Origin: Planctomycetaceae bacterium
GTDB taxonomy: Bacteria > Planctomycetota > Planctomycetia > Pirellulales > Pirellulaceae
Assembly: GCA_002702965.1 (NCBI GenBank)
Contig: PADE01000295.1
Span: 5,543 to 12,837, forward strand
Direction: 5' to 3'
DNA length: 7,295 nucleotides
This document shows positions 6,594 to 7,295 of the stretch, in pieces; position 1 is the stretch's first letter, and every line of letters starts with the position of its first letter. The translations under genes and the position numbers were made by a program. The notes below the pieces were generated by a model. That model made no database searches, had not been told where the DNA came from, and saw only the letters and a program-made list of their open reading frames with translations.

Positions 6594-6616
6594 TCGTTGA
6601 GACAAGGGGACAGACC

Positions 6617-6868
6617 ATGCCTCGCGTCGTGGAACGGTTGTTTCGCCCGCTACCCGACCGCTGGCTCCATTCGGCAGGGCGTTGGATCAATCTCGTTGTC
6701 GTTCCCGTGCTGCTGATCGGCGCGGGTACCTCTCGCGTCTACGCCACCGCGACCACCCCCTTTGAGGAGTTTCTGGGAACCCTGGTCGTGGTCAACACCG
6801 CACTCCTGTGGGGCCTCTGTTTTGGCCTGCTGGCGCACCTCTGGCGCAGGCCGACCGATCCCGAGTGA
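6617..6868 (+). CDS. Small protein with two membrane segments (83 residues)
   Basis: Not recognised as a known family. The start at ATG 6617 is well supported: AAGGGGA (6604-6610) lies six bases upstream. An in-frame TTG at 6503 lacks a ribosome binding site and would add a polar, Arg-rich, low-quality extension. The protein begins with a basic amphipathic stretch (MPRVVERLFRPLPDRWLHSAGRW, about 1-23), a membrane segment near 24-38 (INLVVVPVLLIGAG), a short outer loop with Thr-rich and acidic residues (44-52), a second membrane segment near 53-75 (LGTLVVVNTALLWGLCFGLLAHLW) and a short tail RRPTDPE. Positive charges at both ends suggest a hairpin with both termini in the cytoplasm. Codon use and a strong ribosome binding site make it credible despite its size. 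The gap to the upstream gene is 124 bp, so it may share that transcript or have its own. Confidence 0.68.
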   Translation: MPRVVERLFRPLPDRWLHSAGRWINLVVVPVLLIGAGTSRVYATATTPFEEFLGTLVVVNTALLWGLCFGLLAHLWRRPTDPE

Positions 6869-7280
6869 GCGCCCTGTTTACCAACTCGCCCGGTTCCCTC
6901 GGTAACGGTCGGTTGAACCGCACCCAGGGCGCGAGTGCTCTCCTATTCTGTGGCCTCGCCACAATGGACGTTGGGTCTGGAGGCCGCAACGCCACCCCGC
7001 GCACGCCGGTACGTCCGGCGGCAAGCGGCGGCGATCACCATCTGCAGCGGTTTCCCTGGAATCACGGTTGCAGCCGCGCCGCGATCCTCACTAGACCGGT
7101 GGGTACCGCAGCGCGCTTTCCCATCAACGGGTGTTCCCCCAGCGCACCCGCACCCGGTAGCCCGCCCAGCGGGGGTGACAGGACATCATTTCGCCGGCCG
7201 GCGCGCTTGCAATTCCCTGCGCCCGCTGTACTAATACACTAGTACAGTGGATCGCCAGCGATGTGTGAGGGCACCCTCTT
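6869..7280. other. 412-bp non-coding stretch before the regulator-like gene
   Basis: Frames that stay open here give Pro/Arg/Ala-rich products without ribosome binding sites or domains, so I see no gene. Structures: CGGTTC (6891-6896) pairs with GAACCG (6915-6920) across 18 bases, 22 bases after the small-protein stop codon, and could mark its 3' end; CCCGC-CCA-GCGGG (7161-7173) is a small perfect hairpin. The right end holds the operator and ribosome binding site described separately. Confidence 0.55.
7226..7247. promoter_or_regulatory. Inverted-repeat operator, GntR/YtrA-like
   Basis: Perfect 8-bp arms CTGTACTA (7226-7233) and TAGTACAG (7240-7247) flank the six-base spacer ATACAC. With one mismatch (7225/7248) the symmetry extends to CC (7223-7224) and GG (7249-7250). 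It is AT-rich amid GC-rich DNA and includes -10-like hexamers (TACTAA 7229-7234; TACACT 7235-7240), with TTGCAA (7207-7212) upstream as a possible -35. A dimeric repressor here would block transcription of the gene starting at 7281. TAC/GTA-containing palindromes of this kind are known for YtrA-type GntR regulators that repress their own operon; binding by this gene's product is inference. Confidence 0.6.
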
Positions 7281-7295
7281 ATGTTCTTCCGAATC
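7281..7295 (+). CDS. Start of probable GntR-family (YtrA-type) regulator, cut by right edge
   Basis: Only five codons are visible: MFFRI. ATG 7281 follows GAGGG (7267-7271) with nine bases between. That ribosome binding site is itself one arm of a small inverted repeat, GAGGG-CA-CCCTC (7267-7278). Short YtrA-type GntR regulators commonly begin 'MFF.ID...G.PIY.QI', and the operator just upstream fits such a self-repressing gene, which is usually followed by ABC transporter genes. Five residues alone cannot prove the family; the call rests on the combination. The alternative start ATG 7261 (MCEGTLLC) lacks a ribosome binding site and is in another frame. Confidence 0.4.

Noticed and set aside
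6601..6616. AAGGGGACAGACC as a dispersed repeat motif
   Set aside because: It is fully explained as a ribosome binding site with proper spacing to ATG 6617; a related GGGGACAG at 5391-5398 is too short to prove a repeat family.
6808..7242. Plus-strand open frame of 144 codons covering the right-hand gap
   Set aside because: It starts inside the small membrane protein gene, lacks a ribosome binding site, is Pro/Arg/Ala-rich, and runs into the operator palindrome.

Overview
The window most likely comes from a planctomycete (Planctomycetota) chromosome. The best evidence is a Tat-exported DUF1501 protein followed on the same strand by the start of a secreted protein with the 'EPRGAQRGT..ELTLTG..L' beta-domain typical of planctomycete PPC-domain proteins. 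A secreted DUF6263-like protein and a GC-rich, loosely packed layout with solitary genes fit this. The assignment rests on protein character only; no rRNA or other marker is present.

Layout. Positions 1-1532 (minus strand) hold a two-gene exported module: DUF1501 (225-1532), then a PPC-type surface protein cut by the left edge (1-197). Next is a 712-bp divergent intergenic region (1533-2244) with no credible gene. It contains a 13-bp tandem duplication, a strong stem-loop and a TATAAT box on the minus strand. On the plus strand follow: a multi-pass GT-C type membrane glycosyltransferase (2245-3858, TTG start); a signal-peptide protein with an extracytoplasmic beta-type domain and three C-terminal membrane segments (4142-5323); a secreted DUF6263-like protein (5572-6492); and an 83-residue protein with two membrane segments (6617-6868). 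After a 412-bp non-coding stretch the window ends on a clean inverted-repeat operator (7226-7247), a ribosome binding site and the first five codons (MFFRI) of a gene that looks like a YtrA-type GntR regulator.

How they work together. All complete proteins are predicted to be exported or in the membrane, so this is a cell-envelope neighbourhood. The plus-strand genes do not look like one tight operon: gaps are 124-283 bp, three of them are followed by stem-loops soon after the stop codon, and two have their own -10-like boxes. Only DUF1501 and the PPC gene look co-transcribed (27-bp gap). I see no CRISPR array, transposase, phage gene, tRNA or rRNA, and no convincing new multi-gene system. 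The most useful leads are the operator and truncated regulator at the right edge, the unassigned membrane-anchored beta-domain protein, and the structured intergenic DNA.
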